NCBI GenBank assembly: GCA_018266255.1
Contig: JAFEAT010000020.1
Span: forward strand, 248,001-312,000
Reading direction: 5' to 3'
DNA length: 64,000 bases
Source of the DNA: Cyanobacteria bacterium SZAS-4
GTDB taxonomy: Bacteria; Cyanobacteriota; Vampirovibrionia; Obscuribacterales; Obscuribacteraceae
The notes beneath the pieces were generated by a model, which did not search any database, was not told where the DNA came from, and saw only the letters and a program-made list of their open reading frames with translations. Positions within the stretch are counted from its first letter, which is position 1. Each line of letters starts with the position of its first letter. Shown piece by piece: positions 15,547 through 24,004 of this stretch. The translations under genes were made by a program, and so were the position numbers.

Positions 15547-18021
15547 ATGCATTTTAAAAGTAGTTTGACCAATTCACTTCATTGCAAATTTCGTCAGTAT
15601 TCATTGCTAGTCGCGATTGGTTCAGCATCACTACTAACTGTAAATGCGGCCCATTCTGTGGAGCTTGATTATCAAGTGCCACCTAAACCGATCGCCGATC
15701 TTGTCAATGTTCCTCCGACTCCTACGCCGAAGCTGTCGCCAGATCGCAAGACTATGTTGCTTATGGAAAAGCCGAGCCTGCCTCCGATCGCGTTGGTTTC
15801 ACAACCAGAGTTGAAGCTCGCTGGATTGCGCATCAATCCCAAAACAAGCGGACCCAGTCGCGTGTATGGATATGCTCGACTCTATCTTTGCGATGTTAAT
15901 GACCCGAATGCAAAACCGATCCCTGTTGAAGGAATTCCTGATGGTTCGCGCGTCTCTGACGCCAGTTGGTCGCCTGATGGTACCAAAGTTGGTTTTACAG
16001 TTAATTCCGGTTCCGACATCACACTTTGGATTCTTGATGTTGCTTCTCGCAAAGTCTCAAAACTAATCACCAATAAATTGAACAACTCGTACTACTTTGA
16101 CTCCCCATACAAGTGGGTTTCAGATGGATCGATTATTGCGAAATTGGTTCCATTGGACCGTGGTGCTGAGCCGGTGCGTTCGCAGGTTCCGCGCGGTCCG
16201 CTAGTGCAAGAAAATAGTGGACAAAAGCGTCCTGCACGTACAGAACCTGATCTGCTAAAAAATCCTGACGACGAAAAATTGCTGGAATACTATTTACGTT
16301 CGCAGCTTGCTCACGTATATCTTGATGGGCGTGTCGAGCCAATCGGTGAGCCAGCACTCTACATGGAAGCCTCTCCTTCGCCAGACGCGCAGCACATTCT
16401 CACTGAAATCGTCCACCGCCCATATTCTTATAAAGTCAGTATCGATCGATTCCCGTATCTCGTCGAAACGCGCACCATTAAAGGTCAAGTCGAAAAGCAG
16501 CTAGCAGATAATCCGCTTGCTGAGGAAGTACCGATTGATTTTTCTGCTGTGCCCACCGGTCCGCGCGACTTCGATTGGCGCTCGGACGCTGATGCCACAA
16601 TCAGCTGGGTGGAAGCGCGTGATGGCGGCGATCCGAAAGTTGATGCTGCCGTGCGCGACGAAGTGCTGACATTGTCGGCACCATTCACTGGGAAACCGGA
16701 GACTCTGGCTCAGCTTGATCTGAGGTACAGCGGTATCACCTGGGGAACCGGCGACGTCGCTCTAGTTGGCGAGTCATGGTTCAAGAATCGTAAAACAAAA
16801 ACATTCGTGGTGGCACCGGATCATCTGTCTGTCAAACCGCGCCTCCTCTGGGATCGTTCCTATGAAGATCATTACAGTGATCCAGGGCATCCCGCACTTG
16901 ATTTGACACCACGCGGTCAAAGCGTTATCCATTTCGCGCCAGATGGATCCGTGCTGCTTTTGGGCGATGGTGCAGGTCCAGAAGGAGACCGCCCGTTCGT
17001 CGATAAACTGGATGTCAAAAACTCGTCGCCCGCTAAAAGATTGTGGCGATGTGATGCGCCGTACTATGAATATCCATTTTGTGTTTTGGATAGAGAAGGC
17101 GACATGTTGCTAACTCGTCGCGAGTCAGTCGCTGAGCAACCGCAATACTATCTGCGCAAGCTGCCAGAAAAATCGCTGCAGCGATTGACTGACTTCCCAA
17201 ATCCAAATGCGTCTTTAGCAAACGTGAAAAAGAGGCTTCTGCAATACAAGCGCGCAGATGGTGTTAAGTTGTCGGGGATGTTATACCTTCCCGCGGATTT
17301 TGTGGAAGGCAAGTCGAAACCGCTGCCGATGCTCATGTGGGCTTATCCGACTGAGTTCAAATCTAAAGATGCGGCTGGACAAGTGCAAGATTCACCTTAT
17401 CGGTTTGTTTCTGCTGATTACCGTGGACCTCTTTTTGCTTTGCTCATGGGTTATGCAGTCCTCGATGACCCAACTTTTCCAATCGTTGGTGAAGGAACTG
17501 CGGAACCTAACGATACATATGTGCCGCAACTGATCGCTGGCGCTGAAGCGGCAGTGAATGAGGTGGTTCGCCTGGGAGTCGCGGACCGGAATAGATTGGC
17601 GATTGGTGGACATTCGTATGGAGCATTCACTACGGCGAATCTTCTCGCTCACACTAATCTGTTTCGCACAGGCATCGCGCGTAGTGGCGCCTATAATCGC
17701 ACGTTGACGCCGTTTGGCTTTCAATCGGAAGAGCGCAATTTCTGGCAAGCGAAGTCAATCTACGTCGACATGTCTCCCTTCACATACGCCGACAAAATCG
17801 ACGAGCCATTGCTCCTCATCCACGGTGAGGTGGATAACAATCCTGGTACCTACCCAATCCAAAGCGAGCGACTTTTTGAGGCAATGAAGGGTCTCGGTGG
17901 ACGAGTGCGCTGGGTTGTGTTGCCCGCCGAAACGCATGGATACACTTCGCGCGAGTCTGTGTTGCACACACTCTGGGAAATGAATCAATGGCTCGATAAA
18001 CACGTCACCAATGCGAAATAG
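15547..18021 (+). CDS. Exported S9-family prolyl-oligopeptidase-like peptidase
   Basis: The 824-residue protein has a signal peptide (hydrophobic YSLLVAIGSASLLTVNAAHS), an N-terminal beta-propeller-like part of about 550 residues (for example SWSPDGTKVGFT) and a C-terminal alpha/beta-hydrolase domain. The catalytic triad is visible: nucleophile Ser690 in GGHSYG, Asp in HGEVDNNPGTYPIQSERLFEAM, His in PAETHGY. The pattern WAYPTEFKSKDAAGQ and the D-N-x-G-T-x-P element resemble the S9D glutamyl endopeptidase branch. It probably degrades peptides outside the cytoplasm. ATG 15547 was chosen over GTG 15541 because AGGA lies about ten bases upstream. It converges on the PRPP synthetase gene. Confidence 0.92.
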   Translation: MHFKSSLTNSLHCKFRQYSLLVAIGSASLLTVNAAHSVELDYQVPPKPIADLVNVPPTPTPKLSPDRKTMLLMEKPSLPPIALVSQPELKLAGLRINPKTSGPSRVYGYARLYLCDVNDPNAKPIPVEGIPDGSRVSDASWSPDGTKVGFTVNSGSDITLWILDVASRKVSKLITNKLNNSYYFDSPYKWVSDGSIIAKLVPLDRGAEPVRSQVPRGPLVQENSGQKRPARTEPDLLKNPDDEKLLEYYLRSQLAHVYLDGRVEPIGEPALYMEASPSPDAQHILTEIVHRPYSYKVSIDRFPYLVETRTIKGQVEKQLADNPLAEEVPIDFSAVPTGPRDFDWRSDADATISWVEARDGGDPKVDAAVRDEVLTLSAPFTGKPETLAQLDLRYSGITWGTGDVALVGESWFKNRKTKTFVVAPDHLSVKPRLLWDRSYEDHYSDPGHPALDLTPRGQSVIHFAPDGSVLLLGDGAGPEGDRPFVDKLDVKNSSPAKRLWRCDAPYYEYPFCVLDREGDMLLTRRESVAEQPQYYLRKLPEKSLQRLTDFPNPNASLANVKKRLLQYKRADGVKLSGMLYLPADFVEGKSKPLPMLMWAYPTEFKSKDAAGQVQDSPYRFVSADYRGPLFALLMGYAVLDDPTFPIVGEGTAEPNDTYVPQLIAGAEAAVNEVVRLGVADRNRLAIGGHSYGAFTTANLLAHTNLFRTGIARSGAYNRTLTPFGFQSEERNFWQAKSIYVDMSPFTYADKIDEPLLLIHGEVDNNPGTYPIQSERLFEAMKGLGGRVRWVVLPAETHGYTSRESVLHTLWEMNQWLDKHVTNAK

Positions 18022-18027
18022 TGCGAT

Positions 18028-18912
18028 TTAAATTTTTTGTAGTTCCGGTAGATTCTGCAAGAAATATTCGTGCGTCGGATACACGGTAAGGTTGGTGGAT
18101 GCGGCTTTCTCCGAAGTCCCGAATTCTTTCGTGAACGAGTCAGTCGTATAGATCTTTTCGAAGCGCTTGTCTAATTCGGCATAGCCTTTCGAGAAGATTC
18201 CGTGAGTGACATAAAGAGCCAGATTTAGTTCGAACTCCTTGAGACTATCTGCGATACCGTTAAACGTTCCGCCACCGTCGCAAATGTCATCAACAATCAA
18301 AACTTTCTTTGTTTGGAATTCTCCACGCTCAGGAACCTTGAAACCCTTTAGTTTTCCAGTCAACAGATTTCGCTCTTTGCTGCAATGCAAAACATGCTTG
18401 TAGCGATTGCTGACCGCATCGTAACGTTGGCGTGCTCCTTTATCTGGAAAAAGTAGCGTCACGTCATTCGCACTGTTCGAACCAAAGTCGTTGACGGCGC
18501 GCTCGATAAATGTACTTGATGGTAAATCCTGGATACGATCGAAGTGTTGCAAACCTTGTGCCGAATGAGCATCCAAAGTAACCGGTGTGACATTTGCAGA
18601 GTTGATCAATCGTGCAAAGGTTGCTACGCCAAAACAATCACCAGGGCTGAAGCGCCTGTCTGCACGTCCATAAGGTAAGTAAGGCAGAATGAGCGAGACG
18701 GATCGGTTGGCGTCCTGCCTGACTGCATCGCAGAGAAGCAACGTTTCGATCAGCTTGTCGGAGTTAGTTACACGGGCTGTTACAACAACTGACTCTGACT
18801 TTTCAATCTCGGACATCACTGTTTCGTTCAGGCGGATGTGCAACTCGCCGCCGGGAAAATGGATCAGATTGTATTTTTCCTTGTCGCCAAGTTCGATGTT
18901 ATAAATTTGCAC
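18028..18912 (-). CDS. prs: Ribose-phosphate pyrophosphokinase (PRPP synthetase), short form
   Basis: The enzyme makes PRPP from ribose 5-phosphate and ATP. Visible are FPGGELHIRL, LPYLPYGRADRRF with the flexible ATP loop, LDAHSAQGLQHFD, and the PRPP-binding loop VLIVDDICDGGGTF. At 294 residues it is shorter than typical housekeeping Prs and lacks the usual N-terminal opening, like forms paired with NadV in phages and some bacteria. GTG 18912 has AAGGAG eight bases upstream, inside the 3' end of the nicotinamide phosphoribosyltransferase gene (14-base overlap), so translation is probably coupled. It would supply the partner enzyme with PRPP. An ADP-ribose pyrophosphokinase role, as in the NARP1 pathway, is an alternative. 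Confidence 0.9.
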   Translation of the reverse strand: MQIYNIELGDKEKYNLIHFPGGELHIRLNETVMSEIEKSESVVVTARVTNSDKLIETLLLCDAVRQDANRSVSLILPYLPYGRADRRFSPGDCFGVATFARLINSANVTPVTLDAHSAQGLQHFDRIQDLPSSTFIERAVNDFGSNSANDVTLLFPDKGARQRYDAVSNRYKHVLHCSKERNLLTGKLKGFKVPERGEFQTKKVLIVDDICDGGGTFNGIADSLKEFELNLALYVTHGIFSKGYAELDKRFEKIYTTDSFTKEFGTSEKAASTNLTVYPTHEYFLQNLPELQKI

Positions 18913-20356
18913 GAACGCGACTCCTTATCGTAGAAAACGAATTGTCGACTAACAACTTGCCATTGCTAAACACCTTCTCAAAGGCGCAGTGATCCAAGTC
19001 TTCTGGTAATGACTGCTCGCTCACTACATATTTGCCGGACTCTCCCTGGACCACAGGAATGCCTTTATGCGAGAACTTCCCTCCAGTATCGGTAACTGGC
19101 TTTTTAAAGATTGGAATTACTTGCCCGTGTTGCCGAGTCGCGGTTGCCTTCATTGCGAATCCGTAGGTATCACGTGTTACGTATTCGTAAGTGTAGGAGC
19201 CGATTCCAAAGACCATGTTGTAAGGGCTTAGTCCCTTAGCGATGATACCTTTGAGAATTTTTTCTGCTCGTTCATAAGAGATCGCGTCTCCGTAAATTGC
19301 GCCACCATTATTTATCAGCGGTAATCCGGTGCCACCATTGGCGGTGTTTGACTTTGTGCCGAGAACTTCCGCCAGAAGTTCAATTACTCCTTTTTTTGCT
19401 GGTCCCTCAGCGGTCTCGTTGCCGCAGATGATCAGGTCTGGAACGCCGCTGTCTGGACGTATTACCACTTTGCCGTCCCTTGCCAATATCGTCGTTTTCA
19501 AGCGGGGGATAAAGTCCGTCAAAACTTGCCAGAGATCCCATGTGTCTGAAACTATCGAGACAATTCCCGTCGGATAGATGTCTTCAATCAGTCGACGGAA
19601 TGTTTCGAACTCGCCGTCCTTTCCACCAGCACACATGACAGAATGTTCTGTGGCTGGCACTGAGCCACCACAACTCAAACCAGCGGAATAGTATTGATTT
19701 GCGGCGAGAATTGCGGGAAGCGAGTCTGTGCCTGAAAAGCAAGTCAGATGACCCATTCCGGATAAGATTGCGTCTTCTATTCCGCTCATTCCTCGCATTG
19801 AGAAATCATGTCCCTGCCATTCGATAAAAGAAAAATCTTTCTCGCCAGATTCGCGTGCATGCTTTTCAAAGAGGGCTCGAAATCTTTGCGCGGTGGTGGC
19901 AGAAGTCGATGGTTTCCACAAATATGCAGACAGCATCGTTTCGAAATAGTTGGGGAGCCAGAAGAAATCCGGATGGGTATTTGTCAAAACAACTGATGGG
20001 CAGTTGAGAGGCGTGGAGTTGCCTTCTGGAATGGAATAAATATCGAGTGGCAGATGCCCCAGCTGATGTAGATCGGCGATGTGGTCAGTGCGCGGTTTGC
20101 GCAATCCCAGAGTCGCTTGCATGACTGCACTGTAGTGGTTGATTACTTCATCAACATTCAATTTGAAAAACTCGTTTTCAAATGCTTCGATCAGAATTTT
20201 TTTGATGAAGTATTGCAGTCCGAAGTGCACAACAGTGTGCTGCTCTTTGATGCGGCTAGTGCGCGGCGTCCAGTTGGACCAGATTTGAGTAATGCCCGCA
20301 GGATATTGGTCGATGTGACCAACTTTATAGAAATCGATCAAATAGATCGGCTGCAC
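18899..20356 (-). CDS. nadV: Nicotinamide phosphoribosyltransferase
   Basis: Nampt/NadV joins nicotinamide and PRPP to NMN, rebuilding NAD from its breakdown product. The 485-residue protein shows LIDFYKVGHIDQYP at the start, SNWTPRTSR, HDFSMRGMSG, FSGTDSLPAI, the catalytic-His region ATEHSVMCAGG, SDTWDLWQVL, IRPDSGVPDLIICG, and FGIGSYTYEYVTRDTYGFAMK. I chose GTG 20356 because TGGAG stands seven bases upstream; an in-frame TTG at 20401 has no such site. It overlaps prs by 14 bases, forming a two-gene NAD salvage unit. It begins 102 bases after a Ser/Thr kinase on the same strand, so co-transcription with that is possible. Confidence 0.94.
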   Translation of the reverse strand: MQPIYLIDFYKVGHIDQYPAGITQIWSNWTPRTSRIKEQHTVVHFGLQYFIKKILIEAFENEFFKLNVDEVINHYSAVMQATLGLRKPRTDHIADLHQLGHLPLDIYSIPEGNSTPLNCPSVVLTNTHPDFFWLPNYFETMLSAYLWKPSTSATTAQRFRALFEKHARESGEKDFSFIEWQGHDFSMRGMSGIEDAILSGMGHLTCFSGTDSLPAILAANQYYSAGLSCGGSVPATEHSVMCAGGKDGEFETFRRLIEDIYPTGIVSIVSDTWDLWQVLTDFIPRLKTTILARDGKVVIRPDSGVPDLIICGNETAEGPAKKGVIELLAEVLGTKSNTANGGTGLPLINNGGAIYGDAISYERAEKILKGIIAKGLSPYNMVFGIGSYTYEYVTRDTYGFAMKATATRQHGQVIPIFKKPVTDTGGKFSHKGIPVVQGESGKYVVSEQSLPEDLDHCAFEKVFSNGKLLVDNSFSTIRSRVRANL

Positions 20357-20458
20357 CGCAAGTCTCCATTTACGAGATTGACCATTATGACCTATTAGCA
20401 ACCGCTTTTGTATGGACTGCGGTGCAAAGCTTTGACAGGGCCGAGCTGGAAGCAGCTG

Positions 20459-21883
20459 TTAAACAACCATCGTCTGTGAGGCCAGACGCCGCAAGACCGG
20501 AAGAAGTTGGGCGATTGTTTGATACCTGTCGCTTACTTCGGATTGCGTGCACGATTCGACAAGTTCTGACAATTCATCTGAGACCGTTGTACAGTGCTCT
20601 TTAGGAATCGATGGTGATAGTGCTTCGGGCTCTACGCCAGTAAGCAGAAAAAACAGTGTGCAGCCGAATGCATATATGTCACTATGAGTGGTGGCTTTGC
20701 CTCGGAATTGTTCAGGAGCAATGAATGAGTGTTTGCCGACAAAAGTTCCTGTGGCATTTCCGATCAGTTCATTTGCGGCACCGAAATCTACGATGATTAC
20801 TTGTCCGTCATTTCGCAGAACCAAATTGTCTGGTGTCAAATCTCGATGGATGATTGGCTGTTCCCGCTCGTGCAAATATTTGACTGCGTTGGCAATTTGA
20901 ATTGCCCACTCGAGCACGTTGGCTTCGCTCTGGGGACCGTTTTGTTTGACCAGTTGGCGCAAGTCCACGCCGTTAACGTAATCGAGCAGCAAATAGTTGC
21001 GCCCAGCTTCTGTGAAGCAATCCAGTACATGCACGATGCCTGGATTATTCAACTTCATTAGTAGACTCGCTTCGCGCTCGAACATTTCGCGAGCCTTTTC
21101 TTTGATATTTTCTGCTCCAGCCTCCGGGATAGTTGCTTCTTTCAAGACAACCAGTTTCTTCCCATCCAGCTGACAAAGGTAGATTGCAGAAAGTCCGCCC
21201 GAGGCAAGATGACTCATCACTTTGATTGTGCTATTGCGCAGAACTTTTCCGATTTCGAGTGGGATGTACGATGTTGGACAAAATCTTCGACCCAATTCTT
21301 CTTCCCACAATTCGGTGTAGGTTTGGTCTTCGCCTTTCATGCCAATTCTCAGAACATTCTGCAAGTTGGCTAAACTCTCATCGCACAGTTGCGGCACCCA
21401 CATGTTCGATGCAAGCAAAAATTGTTCGACAAATTCGGGTCCGATATCCGCCGTCGACATGCGTATTGGACCTCCTTTCAATCGTCTCAGCGTAATGTAC
21501 GAGTTGTTGGGATCTTCGGAGTTGACGTTTGCTTCAATTTTTTGCACGTTGCTCCATGGCACGTATGAATTGAAGACAAGACTTGCGCCCAACAGTTTCG
21601 GCAATCGCACTCCTTCTTTGTCCACAATCATGAAGTCTTTTGATAGCGCGCGTTTGAGCAGCAACGAGCCGACAGCCACACAGAGACATACTGCGCAAAA
21701 TGCGAGGTACTCAACCGCTTTCGATTGTAATCCTGTCTGAGCGCTACTGATTGCACTGATTAAAAGTCCGATAGTAAATGCGGGAGCCATTATTCCCCAA
21801 ACGGGAAATGTGACATTGAGCGTCATGTCTGTGAGACGCCTCAATGAACTGTTGCATTGAGATCTGACCACAAGTTCAACCAT
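20459..21883 (-). CDS. Membrane-anchored Ser/Thr protein kinase
   Basis: Layout of the 474 residues: two transmembrane helices near 27-48 and 57-77, a PH-like beta segment about 83-150 (FMIVDKEGVRLP, YVPWSNVQKIEA, YITLRRLKGGPIRM), and a kinase domain about 218-470. Kinase marks are GGLSAIYLC, VVLKEA (ATP lysine), HRDLTPDN with catalytic Asp348, DFGAAN, and SFIAPEQFRGKATTHSDIYAFGC. The lysine usual in HRDLKPxN is a threonine, a variant also found in other bacterial kinases. The start overlaps the preceding kinase gene by eight bases, so the two are co-translated. It is a shortened relative of that neighbour. Confidence 0.92.
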   Translation of the reverse strand: MVELVVRSQCNSSLRRLTDMTLNVTFPVWGIMAPAFTIGLLISAISSAQTGLQSKAVEYLAFCAVCLCVAVGSLLLKRALSKDFMIVDKEGVRLPKLLGASLVFNSYVPWSNVQKIEANVNSEDPNNSYITLRRLKGGPIRMSTADIGPEFVEQFLLASNMWVPQLCDESLANLQNVLRIGMKGEDQTYTELWEEELGRRFCPTSYIPLEIGKVLRNSTIKVMSHLASGGLSAIYLCQLDGKKLVVLKEATIPEAGAENIKEKAREMFEREASLLMKLNNPGIVHVLDCFTEAGRNYLLLDYVNGVDLRQLVKQNGPQSEANVLEWAIQIANAVKYLHEREQPIIHRDLTPDNLVLRNDGQVIIVDFGAANELIGNATGTFVGKHSFIAPEQFRGKATTHSDIYAFGCTLFFLLTGVEPEALSPSIPKEHCTTVSDELSELVESCTQSEVSDRYQTIAQLLPVLRRLASQTMVV

Positions 21884-24002
21884 GTTCTACTACCTTGATT
21901 TTCTGCGCCGATGTGGAAGTAGTTATTGTTTCTCGCTTCTCTGACGTCTCTGATTTATCTGATGCAAGCAAATCTGCCTCTATTTCTTCTGCAGATTTAT
22001 ATCGATTGTTCGTTTGCAGAGCCGTGGATCTTTTGACAATGTCGTTGAGTCTTTCGTCGATCTGGTCATTCACCTCTTGAGGTGTGGATTGAGAAATGGG
22101 CTCTGGATCCCGTCCTGTCAGTAAGAAAAATAGCGTCGCACCAAAGGCGTAAAGGTCGCTCTGGCTTGTGGCTTTGCCTCTAAACTGTTCCGGCGGAAGG
22201 TACGCATGTTTGCCGACTATTGTTCCTGTTGCGCCACCCTGAAGTTGTTGTGCGACGTTGAAATCGATTAGCTTCAATTTCCCTTTTGAGTTGAGGATCA
22301 AATTGTCGGGGGTGAAATCTCTATGAACAACGCCATTGGCGTGAAGTACTTTGAGGATGTCACACATTTGCAAAGCGAGATCGTGAGTTTGTTCGCCGCC
22401 CAGTGGACCCTGATTCTGCACTACGTCACGAAGACTGCTACCGTCGATATGTTCGAGTACGAGGTAGGCACGATGGTCTTCCACGAAGTGATCCATCAAT
22501 TTGACGATTCCTGGACTGTCGAGAGATTGAAGCAGACGCGATTCTTTCTCAACACTTTCGAGAGACTTTCTGCGGATGCTGTCATCGCCAAATACAGGGA
22601 TGATCGTTTCCTTCAAAACGACCGTGTTCGATTCGTCTTTCAACGACAAATCTCGGCAAAGATAAGCCGTCCCCTGACCACCTACGCCGATGCTTCTCAT
22701 CACTTCGTATCGATTGTCACAGATTGTTTGACCAGGTTGCAGCGGTTCCAAAGTCTTGCGCTCAGGCGCCTGGCTAAGCGATTGTAGCCAGATTTCTGTG
22801 TAGCTGTGAGCAGCGTGTGGTCGCATCGACTGGGATAGTTCATAGTCGATCTGGCAATCAGGCACCATCTTCTCCATGCGCTTCAAAAGTAACGATCGGT
22901 CGTCGTGCATGAGAGCAGAGAGGTCGATATCGAAAGGTTTGCCGTCGGTTTTAGTGAGCCTGATTTTCCAGGTCTGCGAGCCAGCATTGTTGCCAGGTTT
23001 GAAAAGTCCGGCGCTCTGAATTTGTGACCAGGCGATCTTTTTGACCGGGATGTTAGTTGAACCGAGACGCAATAATAGCTGAATGCCTAGTTTGTCTGTC
23101 ACCAGTAGATTTGGTCTGAAAGCAATTCTCAACACATAGACTACGAGTGCCAAGATTGCACCACCGGCGATGACCATGCTGATCGGGTTGTTGGAAAAGT
23201 TTTCAGCAGCTAGAGATGCTTTTCCGACTTCGTTCGCCAGCCAGCGAGATAGCGCCTCGAAGAATTTCTGCAGAAATTGATGTAGCCCGATGCTCTGAAG
23301 CTGTTGCCAGCTATTTGGATTCAGCGAAGTGTAGAGATTGGAAAAGAATCCGATCCACATCGGTCCGAAAACAATGCATGCAATCACTGGACCAACACGG
23401 ATCCATTGGTAAGCACTTTGTTTGAAGACTTCTAGCGATTCTCCGATGATCTTTTTGGAATGATACGGAAGTTGCATGCGGTCTGCCGTTTCAAGCAGCA
23501 TCTTTTTCTTCGAATGTCTGCACTTGATCAGCGTGTTTAGCACTGGCGCCGTGACAAGATTCGAATTTCGCACTTCCAGATGCTTGAGTAAGGCAGTGAT
23601 ATTCTTTTCGGATATACCCTGCAGACTAAGTTTCAGGTCATTGCCATTTTCGGTTTTGGCAGTGATTGAACTTGGTAAGAGTTTTCCTTTTTTGTAGTTC
23701 ACATCGATTCCAGTCAAGCTGCGAATCGGAATGACTCTGTATCCAAAGTAAATGTAGTCGTCATCAACTCGGATTTTTCGCTTGAGAAGATCGACAAAGA
23801 AGTAGTTCAGACAGAGGCAAAGCATTACTCCATAACCAAGTTCAGGAGCGACTCCCCCAATTGCTCGACAAAGGAATCCAACAATTGGGATAGCAACTAG
23901 TCCCCAAATCGGTACTACGAGAAATGCTTTTTGCCATAAGAATAGATGCGCGGCGATATCTCCGTAGCTAATTGTTTGAACAGCGTGTGTTTGTTTTGCC
24001 AC
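21876..24002 (-). CDS. Membrane Ser/Thr kinase with duplicated TM/PH-like unit and DFN motif
   Basis: Two units of paired transmembrane helices plus PH-like beta segment precede the kinase: helices near 29-47 and 57-73 with YIYFGYRVIPIRSLTGIDV, then near 205-222 and 275-295 with LLVTDKLGIQLLLRLG. The kinase domain (about 433-690) has GVGGQGTAYLC, VVLKETIIP, HRDFTPDN (Asp562) and PPEQFRGKATSQSDLYAFG. The magnesium motif reads DFN (580-582) rather than DFG. Since its Asp is kept the enzyme may be active. It follows the WG-repeat gene by two bases and overlaps the next kinase by eight, indicating one operon. Signals and targets are unknown. Confidence 0.92.
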   Translation of the reverse strand: MAKQTHAVQTISYGDIAAHLFLWQKAFLVVPIWGLVAIPIVGFLCRAIGGVAPELGYGVMLCLCLNYFFVDLLKRKIRVDDDYIYFGYRVIPIRSLTGIDVNYKKGKLLPSSITAKTENGNDLKLSLQGISEKNITALLKHLEVRNSNLVTAPVLNTLIKCRHSKKKMLLETADRMQLPYHSKKIIGESLEVFKQSAYQWIRVGPVIACIVFGPMWIGFFSNLYTSLNPNSWQQLQSIGLHQFLQKFFEALSRWLANEVGKASLAAENFSNNPISMVIAGGAILALVVYVLRIAFRPNLLVTDKLGIQLLLRLGSTNIPVKKIAWSQIQSAGLFKPGNNAGSQTWKIRLTKTDGKPFDIDLSALMHDDRSLLLKRMEKMVPDCQIDYELSQSMRPHAAHSYTEIWLQSLSQAPERKTLEPLQPGQTICDNRYEVMRSIGVGGQGTAYLCRDLSLKDESNTVVLKETIIPVFGDDSIRRKSLESVEKESRLLQSLDSPGIVKLMDHFVEDHRAYLVLEHIDGSSLRDVVQNQGPLGGEQTHDLALQMCDILKVLHANGVVHRDFTPDNLILNSKGKLKLIDFNVAQQLQGGATGTIVGKHAYLPPEQFRGKATSQSDLYAFGATLFFLLTGRDPEPISQSTPQEVNDQIDERLNDIVKRSTALQTNNRYKSAEEIEADLLASDKSETSEKRETITTSTSAQKIKVVEHG

Positions 24003-24004
24003 TG

